Positions 61,401 to 62,224 of a DNA stretch of 64,000 nt are shown in pieces. Source of the DNA: Siphonodentalium dalli (lineage: Eukaryota; Mollusca; Scaphopoda; Gadilida; Siphonodentaliidae); the NCBI GenBank assembly GCA_032622095.1, contig CP136062.1, positions 151,584,875-151,648,874 on the forward strand, given 5' to 3'. The first letter of the stretch is position 1. The number at the start of each line of letters is the position of its first letter. Both the position numbers and the translations under genes were made by a program. The notes below the pieces were generated by a model, which saw nothing but the letters and a program-made list of their open reading frames with translations, was not told the origin of the DNA and did not search any database.

Positions 61401-62224
61401 CTTGGTTTGCACATACAAAACATTTAATTTTACAGATTTGTTTACTCAAATTGACCATTTTCAACACAAAAACAGACCACGACAGGACGGGAGAATCCAT
61501 TAAGTAAAGAAAGTGTTAGACTGACCTTCTTAGCTTCAGCAGATTCACTGTGCTGCTCAGGATGCCACTTCAGTGCTAACCTCTTGTAGCTCTTTATTAC
61601 GGCATTATTGTTTGAATCTGAAAATAAAATGGATGAACTTTAAGTGTCTGACATTTGCAGAATGAGGTCCTCAGAGGGTGAATTTAACGACGCTATCCCG
61701 CACACCAGGCTAGCATCACCAAATTCACACTCTGAGAACCTCATTCTGGCATTTAGATCAGGAAATTGTATACTTTTATGAGATAACAATTTACCATCAT
61801 GTGCCCAATACAGTAATGCCCTAATTAATCGACTGCTTAACCACAGCAGAATTATGGGTAACTTTTCAGGATTTAGTCGGAAATATGGCTTGTTGCCATT
61901 CATCGGAAAGCTCTCGGCGGTTAAGGAGTCGATTAATTAGAGCATTACTGTACTTCATTAAGAACCAAGGAGAAGTGGAATTCCGAATCTAAGCTTATTC
62001 TCGGAATAATTAACATTCAACTAACGTAAACATGCAAACTTACCATGTTGTTCAAAGCATATCATTTTGTCATGCAGATGAATCGTGCTGTGCACTGACA
62101 TAGCAATATTTGAATAGACTAGAACATCTCGGACAATAGACCGATCGGATTGAGATGGTCTAGAGACAGGATAATCCAAACAAAATGTACACATCAAGTT
62201 TGTCTCATTTGGGTGAATGGTATT
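4259..62224 (-). CDS. TTC31: TTC31-like J/TPR/UBA/RRM/CCCH multidomain protein, 22 exons, 5' incomplete
   Basis: Gene-level entry; exons are listed separately. Twenty-two minus-strand exons (2031 coding nt including the stop, 676 residues) join with exact phase agreement and GT-AG boundaries. Domains by visible residue: Cys pair 12-15, J-like helix II/HPE/helix III about 61-110, acidic Asp/Ser/Glu run 139-151, Lys/Glu coil 182-215, TPR units about 306-412, UBA-like 415-451, RRM about 498-570 (RNP2 LWVGNV, RNP1 KYCAFINF), charged coil 597-627, CCCH finger C642-C650-C656-H660. The TPR block (GNRSYCYDR, LSPDWPKGYFRKGRAL), the Lys/Glu coil and FDPTSAFF resemble vertebrate TTC31 as I remember it; a J-like domain, UBA, RRM and zinc finger in the same protein are seen here, and their presence in other TTC31 proteins is not something I can confirm. 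Likely an RNA-binding adaptor using TPR/UBA contacts (inference). The initiator ATG and promoter were not found and probably lie beyond 64000. The TTC31 name is moderately sure; the gene model is very sure. Confidence 0.9.
4488..4976. mobile_element. TTTAAAGGTACTCAATCCGAT inverted-repeat element (family F)
   Basis: Ends TAAAGGTACTCAATCCGATC and ATCGGATTGAGTACCTTTA are complementary. Interior blocks (ATTTCTTTGGCTT, TTCGAGTCGAGGAACC) recur at 38808-39248 and in degraded form at 31790-32890. Confidence 0.72.
5078..5960 (+). repeat. Degenerate ~170-bp tandem repeat, interrupted
   Basis: Units share ATATACCAAATATGAATG, GGTTGACATTTGTT and AAAATAGACAAACTAA with spacing near 170 bp. The inverted-repeat element 5170-5635 sits inside. 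Clearly related to the array at 41195-42005. Confidence 0.65.
5170..5635. mobile_element. Long-TIR element with internal CGTAGCCAGC repeats
   Basis: Ends GATGGGGTCATTGTCACAAG and complement; TIRs run about 110 bp. Each arm carries three direct copies of the ~30-bp unit with ATTCGTAGCCAGCTTTT and GATCACA. Long TIRs with tandem subunits resemble Mutator-like or foldback elements; an exact target duplication was not identified. Confidence 0.7.
6491..6600. mobile_element. Family A MITE, right arm only
   Basis: Contains one arm of the foldback element from GAGAGCTTTCCGATGAATGG to the terminal GGGCATTACTG/TA. The left arm is absent. Confidence 0.8.
6603..6960 (+). repeat. Two diverged ~180-bp monomers with GGACGGA tail
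   Basis: Both units hold GGCCRTAACTCRGGTGAAAA and a CAAATTTCA...CATTCAATTCAGA block; the second ends in a GACGGAGAGATGGACAGATGG tail. Same architecture as 15320-16200 and 25735-26440. Confidence 0.55.
7113..7333 (-). CDS. TTC31: Exon 21 (end of RRM and Lys/Glu/Arg coil)
   Basis: 221 nt, phase 0 in. Begins SHECGGQRLLVKFPDNPI (last RRM strand), continues TEGLNGVTTLRKTSN and a run of KEKEKEK/REREREE coil to ELL. The donor chosen is gttaga, a weak GT donor, because it gives CA plus A (Gln) and the exact frame of exon 22. Without splicing the frame stays open to 6887. Confidence 0.86.
7962..8285. mobile_element. Family B hAT-type MITE, long form, truncated
   Basis: Holds the inward-facing modules AATTCACCCTCTGGGGACCT and GAATTTGGTGACACTAGCC plus the internal block CAGTTTCTATATCCCCTAAT. 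Neither outer CAAGCCTTGAAATAG end is intact. Confidence 0.7.
8596..10105. repeat. 23-bp G/T-rich minisatellite, ~65 copies
   Basis: Unit GTGTGCTTAGTGTGTGTTTCA with copy variants (AGTG, AGGG, ATGG at the end of the unit). The plus strand is nearly free of C and A apart from fixed positions, so the Cys/Val-rich open frames across it are artefacts. Lies in intron 20. Confidence 0.95.
10240..10686 (-). repeat. ~30-bp AT-rich minisatellite carrying exon 20 splice-donor copies
   Basis: On the gene strand each unit reads ATTAATTAATACAGGTAAAT with variants, about 15 units, directly adjoining the real exon 20 donor CTACAG/GTAAAT. At 10363-10400 a diverged copy of the last 30-odd bases of exon 20 itself is embedded. 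Confidence 0.88.
10687..10789 (-). CDS. TTC31: Exon 20 (RRM, second half, RNP1)
   Basis: 103 nt coding for FGTVTSVRCLPEKYCAFINF then KTKESAGKAMTSLQ. KYCAFINF is RNP1 (the usual Gly/Phe positions are Tyr/Cys, the two downstream Phe kept). Acceptor ttcacag. The donor CTACAG/gtaaat is reiterated many times in the adjoining minisatellite. Confidence 0.95.
10825..10957. mobile_element. Family B hAT-type MITE, short form
   Basis: Inverted repeat with CAGAATGAGGTCACCAGAGG and CTCTGGGGACCTCATTCTG arms and outer remnants of the CAAGCCTTGAAATAG end. It begins about 35 bases upstream of the exon 20 acceptor. Confidence 0.8.
11188..12581. mobile_element. TTAA-type MITE (family D) split by a hAT element
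   Basis: Outer ends TTAACCATTTAATGATGG and CCAGAAGGGTTAA with TTAA at 11184-11187 and 12582-12585 (piggyBac-like target). The interior is interrupted at GTGCCAGT by the element at 11240-12394. Confidence 0.8.
11240..12394. mobile_element. hAT element, TIR TAGTGATGAGCCGAT
   Basis: 1155 bp; exact 8-bp target duplication GTGCCAGT (11232-11239, 12395-12402). Ends TAGTGATGAGCCGAT and its complement. Both ends are packed with ATCGG motifs. No transposase frame; non-autonomous. Confidence 0.93.
12585..12960 (+). repeat. 31-bp minisatellite, ~12 copies
   Basis: Unit GCGCGGATAGCTAAATTAAC plus ACTGAAAGTAT, very homogeneous, with C/T change at the CpG in a few units. Begins right at the end of the TTAA MITE and ends about 65 bp before exon 19. 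Confidence 0.95.
13024..13113 (-). CDS. TTC31: Exon 19 (RRM, first half)
   Basis: 90 nt coding for PRNPDGLTALWVGNVLPDIK then EKQLVQLFS. LWVGNV is RNP2, with helix 1 following. Acceptor atttcag, donor gtatga. Confidence 0.95.
13417..13636. mobile_element. Family C MITE core, twin palindromes
   Basis: ACCCTGTGCCAATGCATTCT to the complementary GGCACAGGGT end. Two ~67-bp palindromes (GCATTCTCTTATATATGC arms) in opposite orientation are separated by an AT-rich spacer. Lacks the outer CCCTTTACCCAACA ends. Confidence 0.8.
13677..13866. mobile_element. Foldback MITE
   Basis: Arms of about 55 bp: AATATATAATAAACACAATA and TATTGTCTATTTATTATATA, with GTTAACTATTCTGAGTAGAG opposite CTACTCAGAACAGTTATC. 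No coding capacity. Confidence 0.7.
14017..14610. mobile_element. hAT element, TIR CAGTGTTCACACTGG
   Basis: 594 bp; exact 8-bp target duplication GCGAGGAC (14009-14016, 14611-14618). The ends match those of 23825-24672. Subterminal ATGGCTAAA motifs near both ends. Sequence outside (TATAGTCTTCAAAC...CTGCCTGCTGA) is present on both sides, an older duplication. Confidence 0.92.
14835..15262 (-). repeat. 60-76 bp tandem repeat, ~6 copies
   Basis: Unit ATGGCAGTCAATGGGTGTAT, AATAGATCATTAGGGAATAA, CAGTGTCTC, with an extra CCACTGATACAGACTGATT block in the central units. Reads open on the minus strand, but this is a repeat artefact. Confidence 0.9.
15320..16200 (+). repeat. Composite element: CCCGGTGCATACCCC head, ~160-bp monomers, GGACGGA tail
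   Basis: Head GGGCTGTTGCCCGGTGCATA, then three units with GTCGGACAGACGTCATAATC and GCAGGTGCACAGGTTCCCAT, then GGACGGACGGA repeats and a CGTTGCGGGGGGTATAAT end. A relative is at 25735-26440. Confidence 0.7.
16539..16653 (-). CDS. TTC31: Exon 18 (linker between UBA and RRM)
   Basis: 115 nt, phase 1 in and phase 2 out, coding for ADQTLNNNDIHMVDEESALH then IQNSPKRQMNKPCDIKM. No domain recognised; it restores the frame between UBA and RRM exons. Acceptor tttgtag, donor gtgagt. Confidence 0.85.
16654..17351. other. Intron 17, no recognisable element
   Basis: AT-rich with scattered homopolymers. A 94-codon minus-strand open frame here has no family resemblance and no phase link to the neighbouring exons. 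Confidence 0.5.
17352..17442 (-). CDS. TTC31: Exon 17 (UBA-like domain)
   Basis: 91 nt coding for EMGFSQKQAEAAIKQFGAVQ then TALDSLLAGV. The MGF loop, Ala-rich helix and C-terminal AxDxLL match UBA domains, which bind ubiquitin. Acceptor tttcag, donor gtacgt. Confidence 0.93.
17468..17667. mobile_element. Family D MITE, degraded
   Basis: Starts TTAACCCTGAGGTTCATGA and carries GTGCCAGTGCATTATCATAT, GGGAGCCTCGCATATATAAG. Begins about 25 bases upstream of the exon 17 acceptor; right end lost. Confidence 0.6.
18035..18270. repeat. GGAGAAGTGAC repeat with 29-bp tandem head, split by a hAT
   Basis: Three tandem units GAGGGCGACTTGGGAGAGG at 18040-18122, then CCAGGGAGAAGTGACATCTC. The same sequence in reverse lies at 59740-60075. 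Related sequence seems to resume after the hAT at 19532-20210. Confidence 0.6.
18276..19531. mobile_element. hAT element, TIR TAGTGCTGGGA
   Basis: 1256 bp; exact 8-bp target duplication CCTTAGGC (18268-18275, 19532-19539). Ends TAGTGCTGGGATGGTT and complement of AACCGTCCCAGCACTA. Both ends hold AACCGGTTAACCG-type motifs. No transposase frame. Confidence 0.93.
19540..20270. other. Intron 16, repeat-derived sequence
   Basis: An open frame of 112 codons at 19679-20017 and the block GGAGAAGTGACTTCTCCCAA (about 20140) are visible. The latter belongs to the repeat at 18035-18270 and 59740-60075. No gene supported. Confidence 0.4.
20545..20649 (-). CDS. TTC31: Exon 16 (TPR 3 end and linker to UBA)
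   Basis: 105 nt, phase 0: LFPDAERSFMQVLKLDKNCE then EAVQELLRVRTFQIT. The last TPR helix B and a capping helix. Acceptor ttccag, donor gtaagc. Confidence 0.93.
20756..21052. mobile_element. Family B hAT-type MITE, long form
   Basis: Ends CAAGCTAACTAATAGTGTG and CACACTATTTGCAAGCTTG around GCAGAATGAGGTCAGCAGAG modules. Flanks GCAAACAG and CAAACGGC are a possible imperfect target duplication. Confidence 0.75.
21233..21624. mobile_element. Family C piggyBac-type MITE, 392 bp
   Basis: Ends CCCTTTACCCAACA and TGTAGGGTAAAGGG, bounded by TTAA on both sides (21229-21232, 21625-21628), the piggyBac target. Interior: two opposed ~67-bp palindromes plus a unique tail with TTGGCCGGTTTTGGCCGG. Confidence 0.9.
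21880..22060 (+). repeat. Tail of the ACTAGCAGG/TTACC repeat family with ACAT microsatellite
   Basis: Has CATACCAAATTTGAGCCGGA, TCGGTCAAGCAGTTTTCGAG, then (ACAT)n at 21978-22002 and AATATATATAATAGACTAGC leading into a new head CAGGGTTACCGGCGTTACCC. Same head-after-tail order as the array at 50541-57700. Confidence 0.65.
22235..22395. mobile_element. Foldback MITE
   Basis: Inverted repeat with GATCTCACATGAGTTTCTAT and ATAGGACGAGTGTGAGATAC ends and AATTTATCAACC opposite GGTTGATAAATT. No coding capacity. Confidence 0.65.
23018..23122. mobile_element. Family D MITE, internally deleted
   Basis: TTTAATCCTTTCATG to GATGGGTTAAA with one remaining GCATATATAAGAGAATGCAT arm. Lies about 30 bases past the exon 15 donor. 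Confidence 0.6.
23155..23245 (-). CDS. TTC31: Exon 15 (TPR 2/3)
   Basis: 91 nt coding for ALKDAEKAISLSPDWPKGYF then RKGRALAGLK; TPR helix B followed by helix A of the next repeat. Acceptor attgcag, donor gtcagt. A TTAA-type MITE ends about 30 bases past the donor. Confidence 0.95.
23690..24760 (+). repeat. ~45-bp TG-rich minisatellite split by a hAT element
   Basis: Units GTGTGTTTGGTATTGTTGGC plus CATGTGATTGTGTGTTTATG lie at 23690-23824 and resume at 24673-24760. The hAT element inserted at TTGCTGGC inside a unit. Confidence 0.8.
23825..24672. mobile_element. hAT element, TIR CAGTGTTCGCGCTG
   Basis: 848 bp; exact 8-bp target duplication TTGCTGGC (23817-23824, 24673-24680). Ends CAGTGTTCGCGCTG and perfect complement. 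Subterminal TTTGGCTAA motif repeated near both ends. No transposase frame. Confidence 0.94.
25073..25190. mobile_element. Family B MITE, short form
   Basis: GCAGAATGAGGTCCCCAGAT and complementary AACCTATGGGAACCTAATTC around a CAGTGGGCTAGC centre. Outer ends eroded. Confidence 0.6.
25469..25519 (-). CDS. TTC31: Exon 14 (TPR 2, helix A)
   Basis: 51 nt coding for R-FFGNRSYCYDRTQMYE-K(part). The GNRSxCY motif is typical of the second TPR in this family. Acceptor tttttag, donor gtgagt. It was found by phase and by the 17 residues missing between exons 13 and 15. Confidence 0.92.
25735..26440 (+). repeat. CCGGTGCATACCCC element with ~160-bp monomers and GGACGGA tail
   Basis: Two heads (TCTGGTGCATAACCCCTTGT, ATCCGGTGCATACCCCCTTG), then units with CATACCAAATTTCATTGAGA, then GATGGATGGACGGATG and a CCCCTTTTTTTTAAAAGGGG end. 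Relative of 15320-16200. Confidence 0.65.
26703..26793 (-). CDS. TTC31: Exon 13 (TPR 1)
   Basis: 91 nt coding for RGNEMAQLGQYSAAIQLF then SEAIHLDTGDF, a textbook TPR helix A/B pair (GNxxxxxGxYxxAIxxFxxAIxLD). Acceptor attgcag, donor gtgag. Confidence 0.94.
26937..27015. mobile_element. 80-bp stem-loop element
   Basis: GGGTATAGCGCTGTGGCCAT faces ATGGCCACAGCAACATACCC; stem about 24 bp with one bulge. Confidence 0.55.
27284..27510. mobile_element. Family B MITE, left part
   Basis: Intact left end CAAGCCTTGAAATAGTGTCT followed by GCAGAATGAGGTCCCCAGAG and the internal block with TCTATAACCCCCAACTTGC. Right end missing. Confidence 0.7.
27640..29400. repeat. Strongly diverged ~160-bp monomers with CCGTCCGTCTG head
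   Basis: Starts with GTCCGTCGAGCCGTCCGTCC. Units with CTCACCTGTATAGTTTTTGG and TATCGATCGGTTGATCGG recur near 27800, 27960, 28100, 29050 and 29195. In reverse it has the same monomer-plus-GGACGGA-tail plan as 25735-26440. Confidence 0.55.
30209..30257 (-). CDS. TTC31: Exon 12 (entry into the TPR block)
   Basis: 49 nt coding for QSDDLDPVILRSRQLA plus one base of an Ile codon. Acceptor ttccag... gcag-type, donor gtgagt. Continues into the first TPR helix. Confidence 0.86.
30448..30553. mobile_element. 106-bp TTAA-flanked MITE
   Basis: CCCTTAGCTATTTCC to CTGAAAGGG, TTAA on both sides (30444-30447, 30554-30557). The smallest of the TTAA/CCCTT group in the window. Confidence 0.55.
31574..31693 (-). 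CDS. TTC31: Exon 11 (pre-TPR conserved segment)
   Basis: 120 nt, phase 0. Begins DFDPTSAFFVTVVNKKKKNQ, which resembles the LDLxSxFVS motif before the TPR block in TTC31, then a Lys/Asn-rich linker ending TKSNGEE. Acceptor caacag, donor gtaagt. Confidence 0.87.
31790..32890. repeat. Family F element, degraded and with inserted sequence
   Basis: Left end AAAGATACATAATCCGATTT and the block CTTCGGGGGTAAATATATTAG match family F; GGTTAGCATTATTTTTTGGC and GATTCTGATAACT (32760-32830) match the copy at 38808-39248. About 800 bp between them is unfamiliar and holds a 98-codon frame without support. Confidence 0.5.
33389..34660 (+). repeat. 67-bp satellite array, ~19 copies
   Basis: Unit GGGTTAACTTATTATCTGAA, CATTTCCTAAGGGATAACTA, CTCGTCAATGAGTATTTAGT, ATAGAAA. 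Length variants: 68 bp (early units) and 64 bp (GGGAACTAC). Each unit has the small inverted repeat ACTCRT-CA-ATGAGT. Confidence 0.95.
34773..34803 (-). CDS. TTC31: Exon 10 (31-nt microexon)
   Basis: Completes a Lys codon and codes for NTESRSSDEA. Acceptor tttgcag, donor gtaagt; the phase change 2 to 0 matches both neighbours. It lies just upstream, on the plus coordinate, of the 67-bp satellite. Confidence 0.8.
34931..36310. other. Intron 9 region, repeat-like, unassigned
   Basis: Motifs AATTCGCGCACTTT and TTTAAATTC recur at 35400-35480, 35860 and, elsewhere, 6310-6400. Minus-strand frames at 35052-35487 include a CGKSLLFLCQNCLK stretch that could be a decayed retroelement, but no family could be assigned. 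Confidence 0.35.
36561..36814. mobile_element. Family B hAT-type MITE, complete, nested palindromes
   Basis: 254 bp; ends CAAGCCTTGAAATAG and complement, with an exact 8-bp target duplication CTTCCAAG (36553-36560, 36815-36822). Each half is itself a palindrome (GCAGAATGAGGTTCCCAGAG to its complement), and the two halves mirror each other. Confidence 0.94.
36908..37299. mobile_element. Family C piggyBac-type MITE, 392 bp, reverse orientation
   Basis: Ends CCCTTTACCCAACA and TGTTGGGTAAAGGG with TTAA on both sides (36904-36907, 37300-37303). Same length as 21233-21624, opposite orientation, and highly similar. Confidence 0.92.
37824..38346. repeat. 57-bp direct repeats flanking a family C variant
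   Basis: TTCACAAGCTCTTCAGTGAG...GTGTGTTGCATTCT occurs at 37825-37878 and 38291-38344. Between them lies a core element 37913-38282 with ends ACCCTGTGCCAATGC and complement, whose spacer carries extra sequence (CCCCAGACAAACATGAGC). Confidence 0.75.
38355..38790. mobile_element. Family E inverted-repeat element
   Basis: Ends TTAAAGGCCCACTTAATTTT and AAAATTAAGTGGCCTTTAA are complementary, with CCCAGATCA subterminal on both sides. No coding capacity. Confidence 0.75.
38808..39248. mobile_element. Family F element
   Basis: Interior ATTTCTTTGGCTTCGGGGGT and TTCGAGTCGAGGAACC; right end ATCGGATTGAGTACCTTTAA. It ends about 10 bases from the exon 9 donor. Confidence 0.65.
39258..39325 (-). CDS. TTC31: Exon 9 (Lys-rich linker)
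   Basis: 68 nt coding for DDKKCGKHKNKSAADNIKK then CDK; ends in phase 2. Acceptor atttcag, consensus donor gtaagt. Confidence 0.82.
39360..39714. repeat. Degenerate tandem with CAATATTC..AGTTTCAAAT..CTA blocks
   Basis: Two units around 39530-39690 share GAAGTTTCAAATMTCTA and AACTGTAGGAGGAG/ATTGTAGGAGGAG. Probably part of the same monomer class as 41195-42005. Confidence 0.4.
39715..39759 (+). repeat. 45-nt poly-G tract
   Basis: Forty-four G with a single C at 39740. Could form G-quadruplexes on the plus strand; on the gene strand it is a poly-C run. Could also be an assembly or sequencing artefact. Confidence 0.9.
39900..39985 (+). repeat. Short CCCCCAATAACACACAG tandem
   Basis: Four units with a variable C run. 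The same AATAACACACA phrase reappears at 42019-42090 in two ~52-bp units with ACCACAGCGC. Confidence 0.8.
40145..41045. mobile_element. hAT element, TIR TAGTGTTGAAAC
   Basis: 901 bp; exact 8-bp target duplication TATTGGGC (40137-40144, 41046-41053). Ends TAGTGTTGAAAC and complement; both subterminal regions are dense in CGACTAGTCG/TCGACTAG. No transposase frame. Confidence 0.93.
41195..42005 (+). repeat. ~160-bp tandem array, 5 units
   Basis: Units with ATATTGTTGCAGGAGACTCA, ATACCAAATATTGTTGAAAT, CGGTTAATATTTCATCGAGT, TATCGCGCTAACGGTGATAA and TAGACAAACTAAGACCC. Spacing 158-166 bp. Related to 5078-5960. Confidence 0.88.
42469..42525 (-). CDS. TTC31: Exon 8 (Lys-rich coil)
   Basis: 57 nt, phase 0, coding for RRKEKKKVEKLEGVKEVTL; a likely basic nuclear-localisation patch (inference). 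Acceptor attaacag, donor gtaaag. Confidence 0.82.
42526..43594. other. Intron 7, no recognisable element
   Basis: Several minus-strand frames of 60-107 codons overlap in different frames, none with a known motif. The GCGGCATGC phrases at 43060 and 43440 suggest an unassigned repeat. Confidence 0.4.
44013..45292. mobile_element. hAT element with transposase remnant, TIR CAGACTTGTTTAC
   Basis: 1280 bp; exact 8-bp target duplication CCCTGGTG (44005-44012, 45293-45300). Ends CAGACTTGTTTAC and complement. Left subterminal AAATAGGGAGATT three times, right ATCGGGAG four times. The only hAT here that keeps coding sequence. Confidence 0.94.
44234..44885 (-). pseudogene. Broken hAT-type transposase, C-terminal part
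   Basis: A 133-codon frame (44234-44635) with RTFYQSIVDKMIQKFPFEEH and SKRFGLIQTDEQFDDLADEL resembles the C-terminal region of large hAT-like proteins common in molluscs. Upstream, another frame (about 44735-44880) continues the protein: MNEFNTLFQSDETMLGFMQT then EMERLLRKFLGKFVKKH. The two are separated by stops and a frame change. The N-terminal BED finger and catalytic core are missing. Family placement rests on the enclosing element's 8-bp target duplication. Confidence 0.75.
46441..46518 (-). CDS. TTC31: Exon 7 (Lys/Glu coiled coil)
   Basis: 78 nt, phase 0. Codes for EAKNSEELNEQEKERRKT followed by EKRRAKKK, a highly charged helix like the coil that precedes the TPR block in TTC31. Acceptor ttccag, donor gtaacc. 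Confidence 0.88.
46931..46959 (-). CDS. TTC31: Exon 6 (29-nt microexon)
   Basis: Microexon coding for D-ISSHGSKSE. Short but bounded by tttcag and gtaagt, and it converts phase 1 into phase 0 exactly as its neighbours need. Confidence 0.8.
47078..47236. repeat. 155-bp duplicated block, copy 1
   Basis: GGCCTTTAACAACGGGGTGC to TGATAGACCATTTATCC; repeated at 48721-48873 right after the family E element. Minor differences only. Confidence 0.75.
47306..47604. other. GC-richer island between TTGTCCCCACA and TGTGGGGACAA
   Basis: Complementary 11-bp ends and a more CpG-rich interior (GGCGTCAGGTGACGTCAAAT, CCCGCTGTCAAGGGTGACGG). Might be a small element or a regulatory patch; no gene. Confidence 0.4.
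47605..47960. mobile_element. Family B MITE, long form
   Basis: Ends CAAGCCTCCATATAGTGTGT and ATCTATATCCAGGCTTG around paired CAGAATGAGG modules and the TTTCTATATCCCCTAATTAC core. No intact target duplication. Confidence 0.78.
48258..48732. mobile_element. Family E inverted-repeat element
   Basis: Ends TTAAAGGTTCATTTAATTTT and AAAATTAAGTAGGCCTTTAA. The centre has a second inverted repeat: AATGGAAGGGTAATAACTCT opposite AGAGTTATTCCCCCTCCATT. Confidence 0.75.
48721..48873. repeat. 155-bp duplicated block, copy 2
   Basis: Nearly identical to 47078-47236. It overlaps the right end of the family E element, so the block seems to have moved with that end. Confidence 0.75.
48954..49061 (-). CDS. TTC31: Exon 5 (acidic Ser/Asp/Glu segment)
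   Basis: Phase 1 in and out. Starts TTQNGSYHSSDDDDES, continues DSEDDEEYDIHL and ends NTKNRT. Several Ser residues in an acidic setting are candidate CK2-type sites (inference). Acceptor atttcag, donor gtaagc. Confidence 0.9.
49279..49657. mobile_element. Family C piggyBac-type MITE
   Basis: Ends CCCTTTACCCAACA and TGTTGGGTAAAGGG with TTAA on both sides (49275-49278, 49658-49661). 379 bp, a shorter spacer than the 392-bp copies. Confidence 0.92.
49753..50290. repeat. Tandem duplicate of MITE plus flank
   Basis: The flank AAATTTGGGTATGTTTTTAC and ATTGAGCATTA before the MITE is present at 49216-49276 and again at 49753-49813; the second MITE copy (from 49816) breaks off near 50151. A third, diverged flank copy lies at 50200-50290. 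Confidence 0.82.
50541..57700 (+). repeat. Head-to-tail array of an ACTAGCAGGTTAGCCCGCC repeat family
   Basis: Heads (GACTAGCAGGTTAGCCCGCC, variants) start near 50541, 51364, 52413, 53610, 54420, 55757 and 56250; tails read ACGGAAGTCTCAAAATATAT. From 51364 on, each head follows directly after a tail. Units are 0.5-1.3 kb with shared modules (AAGTTTGAGCTCAATC, AAATTTCAAGTCGATAGC). Open frames recur only because the DNA recurs. Class unknown; Helitron-like or tail-targeting retroelement are options. Confidence 0.8.
51460..52080 (+). repeat. GTTGTTGTTGGCATT tandem inside the array
   Basis: Repeats of CCCGTCCCTAAAAGAG, TCGTTGTTGTTGGCATTCAC and GGCTATATTAACTAATGGTA in higher-order blocks of about 150-230 bp. 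Confidence 0.85.
57828..57905 (+). repeat. ~34-bp tandem, 3 units
   Basis: AAAAAGACACCCAGGATATC plus TCAAACGTGC, the third unit diverged. About 100 bp from the exon 4 donor. Confidence 0.75.
58007..58061 (-). CDS. TTC31: Exon 4 (linker after the J-like domain)
   Basis: Codes for EGTLKLFKDVFFSKSSTN and the first base of a Thr codon completed by exon 5. Acceptor tcatcag, donor gtgagt. No domain recognised. The following intron, about 8.9 kb, is the longest in the visible gene. Confidence 0.85.
58190..58409. mobile_element. Family D TTAA-type MITE
   Basis: CCTTTCGTGGCGGGAGC to CAGTCATGGAAGGGTTAA, with GCATATATAAGAGAATGCAT and GCACAGGGTTTCG inside. Left end partly eroded. Confidence 0.65.
58417..58820 (-). 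mobile_element. tRNA-derived SINE
   Basis: On the minus strand the head reads GGTAGCCCAGTGGGTAGAGT (Pol III A box TAGCCCAGTGGG), followed about 45 nt later by a weak B box (GTGATTTCGCGCC). The 3' part forms a hairpin AGCGCTTA...TAAGCGCT and ends in an ATTAATTATTAT tail. About 400 bp. Resembles V-SINE-like elements described in molluscs, which I cannot confirm here. Confidence 0.78.
59233..59447. mobile_element. Foldback MITE, Tc1/mariner type (family A)
   Basis: Complete copy: CAGTAATGCCCTAATTAATC to GGGCATTACTG with TA on both sides; arms about 100 bp, almost perfect. Confidence 0.9.
59627..59683 (-). CDS. TTC31: Exon 3 (J-like domain, helix III)
   Basis: A 57 nt phase-0 exon coding for IISKAYKKLTSGSLSEMSY, the helix III part of a J-domain (compare the family pattern I-x-x-A-Y-x-x-L-s). 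Acceptor atttcag, donor gtgagt. Confidence 0.9.
59740..60075. repeat. GGAGAAGTGAC repeat, reverse copy
   Basis: Shares GCTGTTGGGACATATGCATA, GAATTCACTTCTCCCT and AAGTCGCCCTCTAGTC with 18035-18270 in the opposite orientation. Confidence 0.6.
60530..60974. mobile_element. Family B MITE, long form
   Basis: Left GTGCCTGTCGTTTGCAGAAT and right ATTCTGCAAATGACAGGCAC with paired modules and the ACACCCATTGGGAACCTTGA core. Outermost ends eroded. Confidence 0.78.
60979..61070 (+). repeat. ~32-bp tandem, 3 units
   Basis: CTCATGTCTAGAGGTCAGGG plus TTCACGCTCAC three times. Immediately followed by AGATGGCCAGAAAAG, possibly the start of a degraded TTTGGCTAA-type hAT. Confidence 0.88.
61526..61617 (-). CDS. 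TTC31: Exon 2 (J-like domain, helix II and HPE loop)
   Basis: Phase 1 in, phase 0 out. Codes for AVIKSYKRLALKWHPEQ, matching J-domain helix II and the start of the loop, but the invariant Asp of HPD is Glu. Acceptor ttttcag, donor gtcagt. A palindromic MITE begins about 15 bases upstream of the acceptor. Confidence 0.92.
61630..61746. mobile_element. Family B MITE, short form
   Basis: GTGTCTGACATTTGCAGAAT and AGAACCTCATTCTGGCATTT around the GACGCTATCCCGCAC centre. About 12 bases upstream of the exon 2 acceptor. Confidence 0.75.
61811..61950. mobile_element. Family A MITE with one arm deleted
   Basis: TA-flanked, complete left arm up to CATCGGAAAGCTCTCGG, then directly the outer part of the right arm (GGTTAAGGAGTCGATTAATT). 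The deletion destroys the hairpin. Confidence 0.85.
62044..62224 (-). CDS. TTC31: Exon 1 visible (Cys-pair region before the J-like domain)
   Basis: Codes for residues 1-60 plus the first base of codon 61. The donor is a strong gtaagt after GAACAACATG. The acceptor is taken as CTCAAG before AATACC, which follows a T-rich stretch but sits beside a dispersed repeat (ACAGGGTGGAA family, 62240-62300), so this 5' boundary is the least certain in the model. Contains MCTFC (possible metal-binding Cys pair) and an amphipathic segment ending ICFEQH. No initiator methionine with good context is present, so at least one more upstream exon is expected. Confidence 0.72.
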
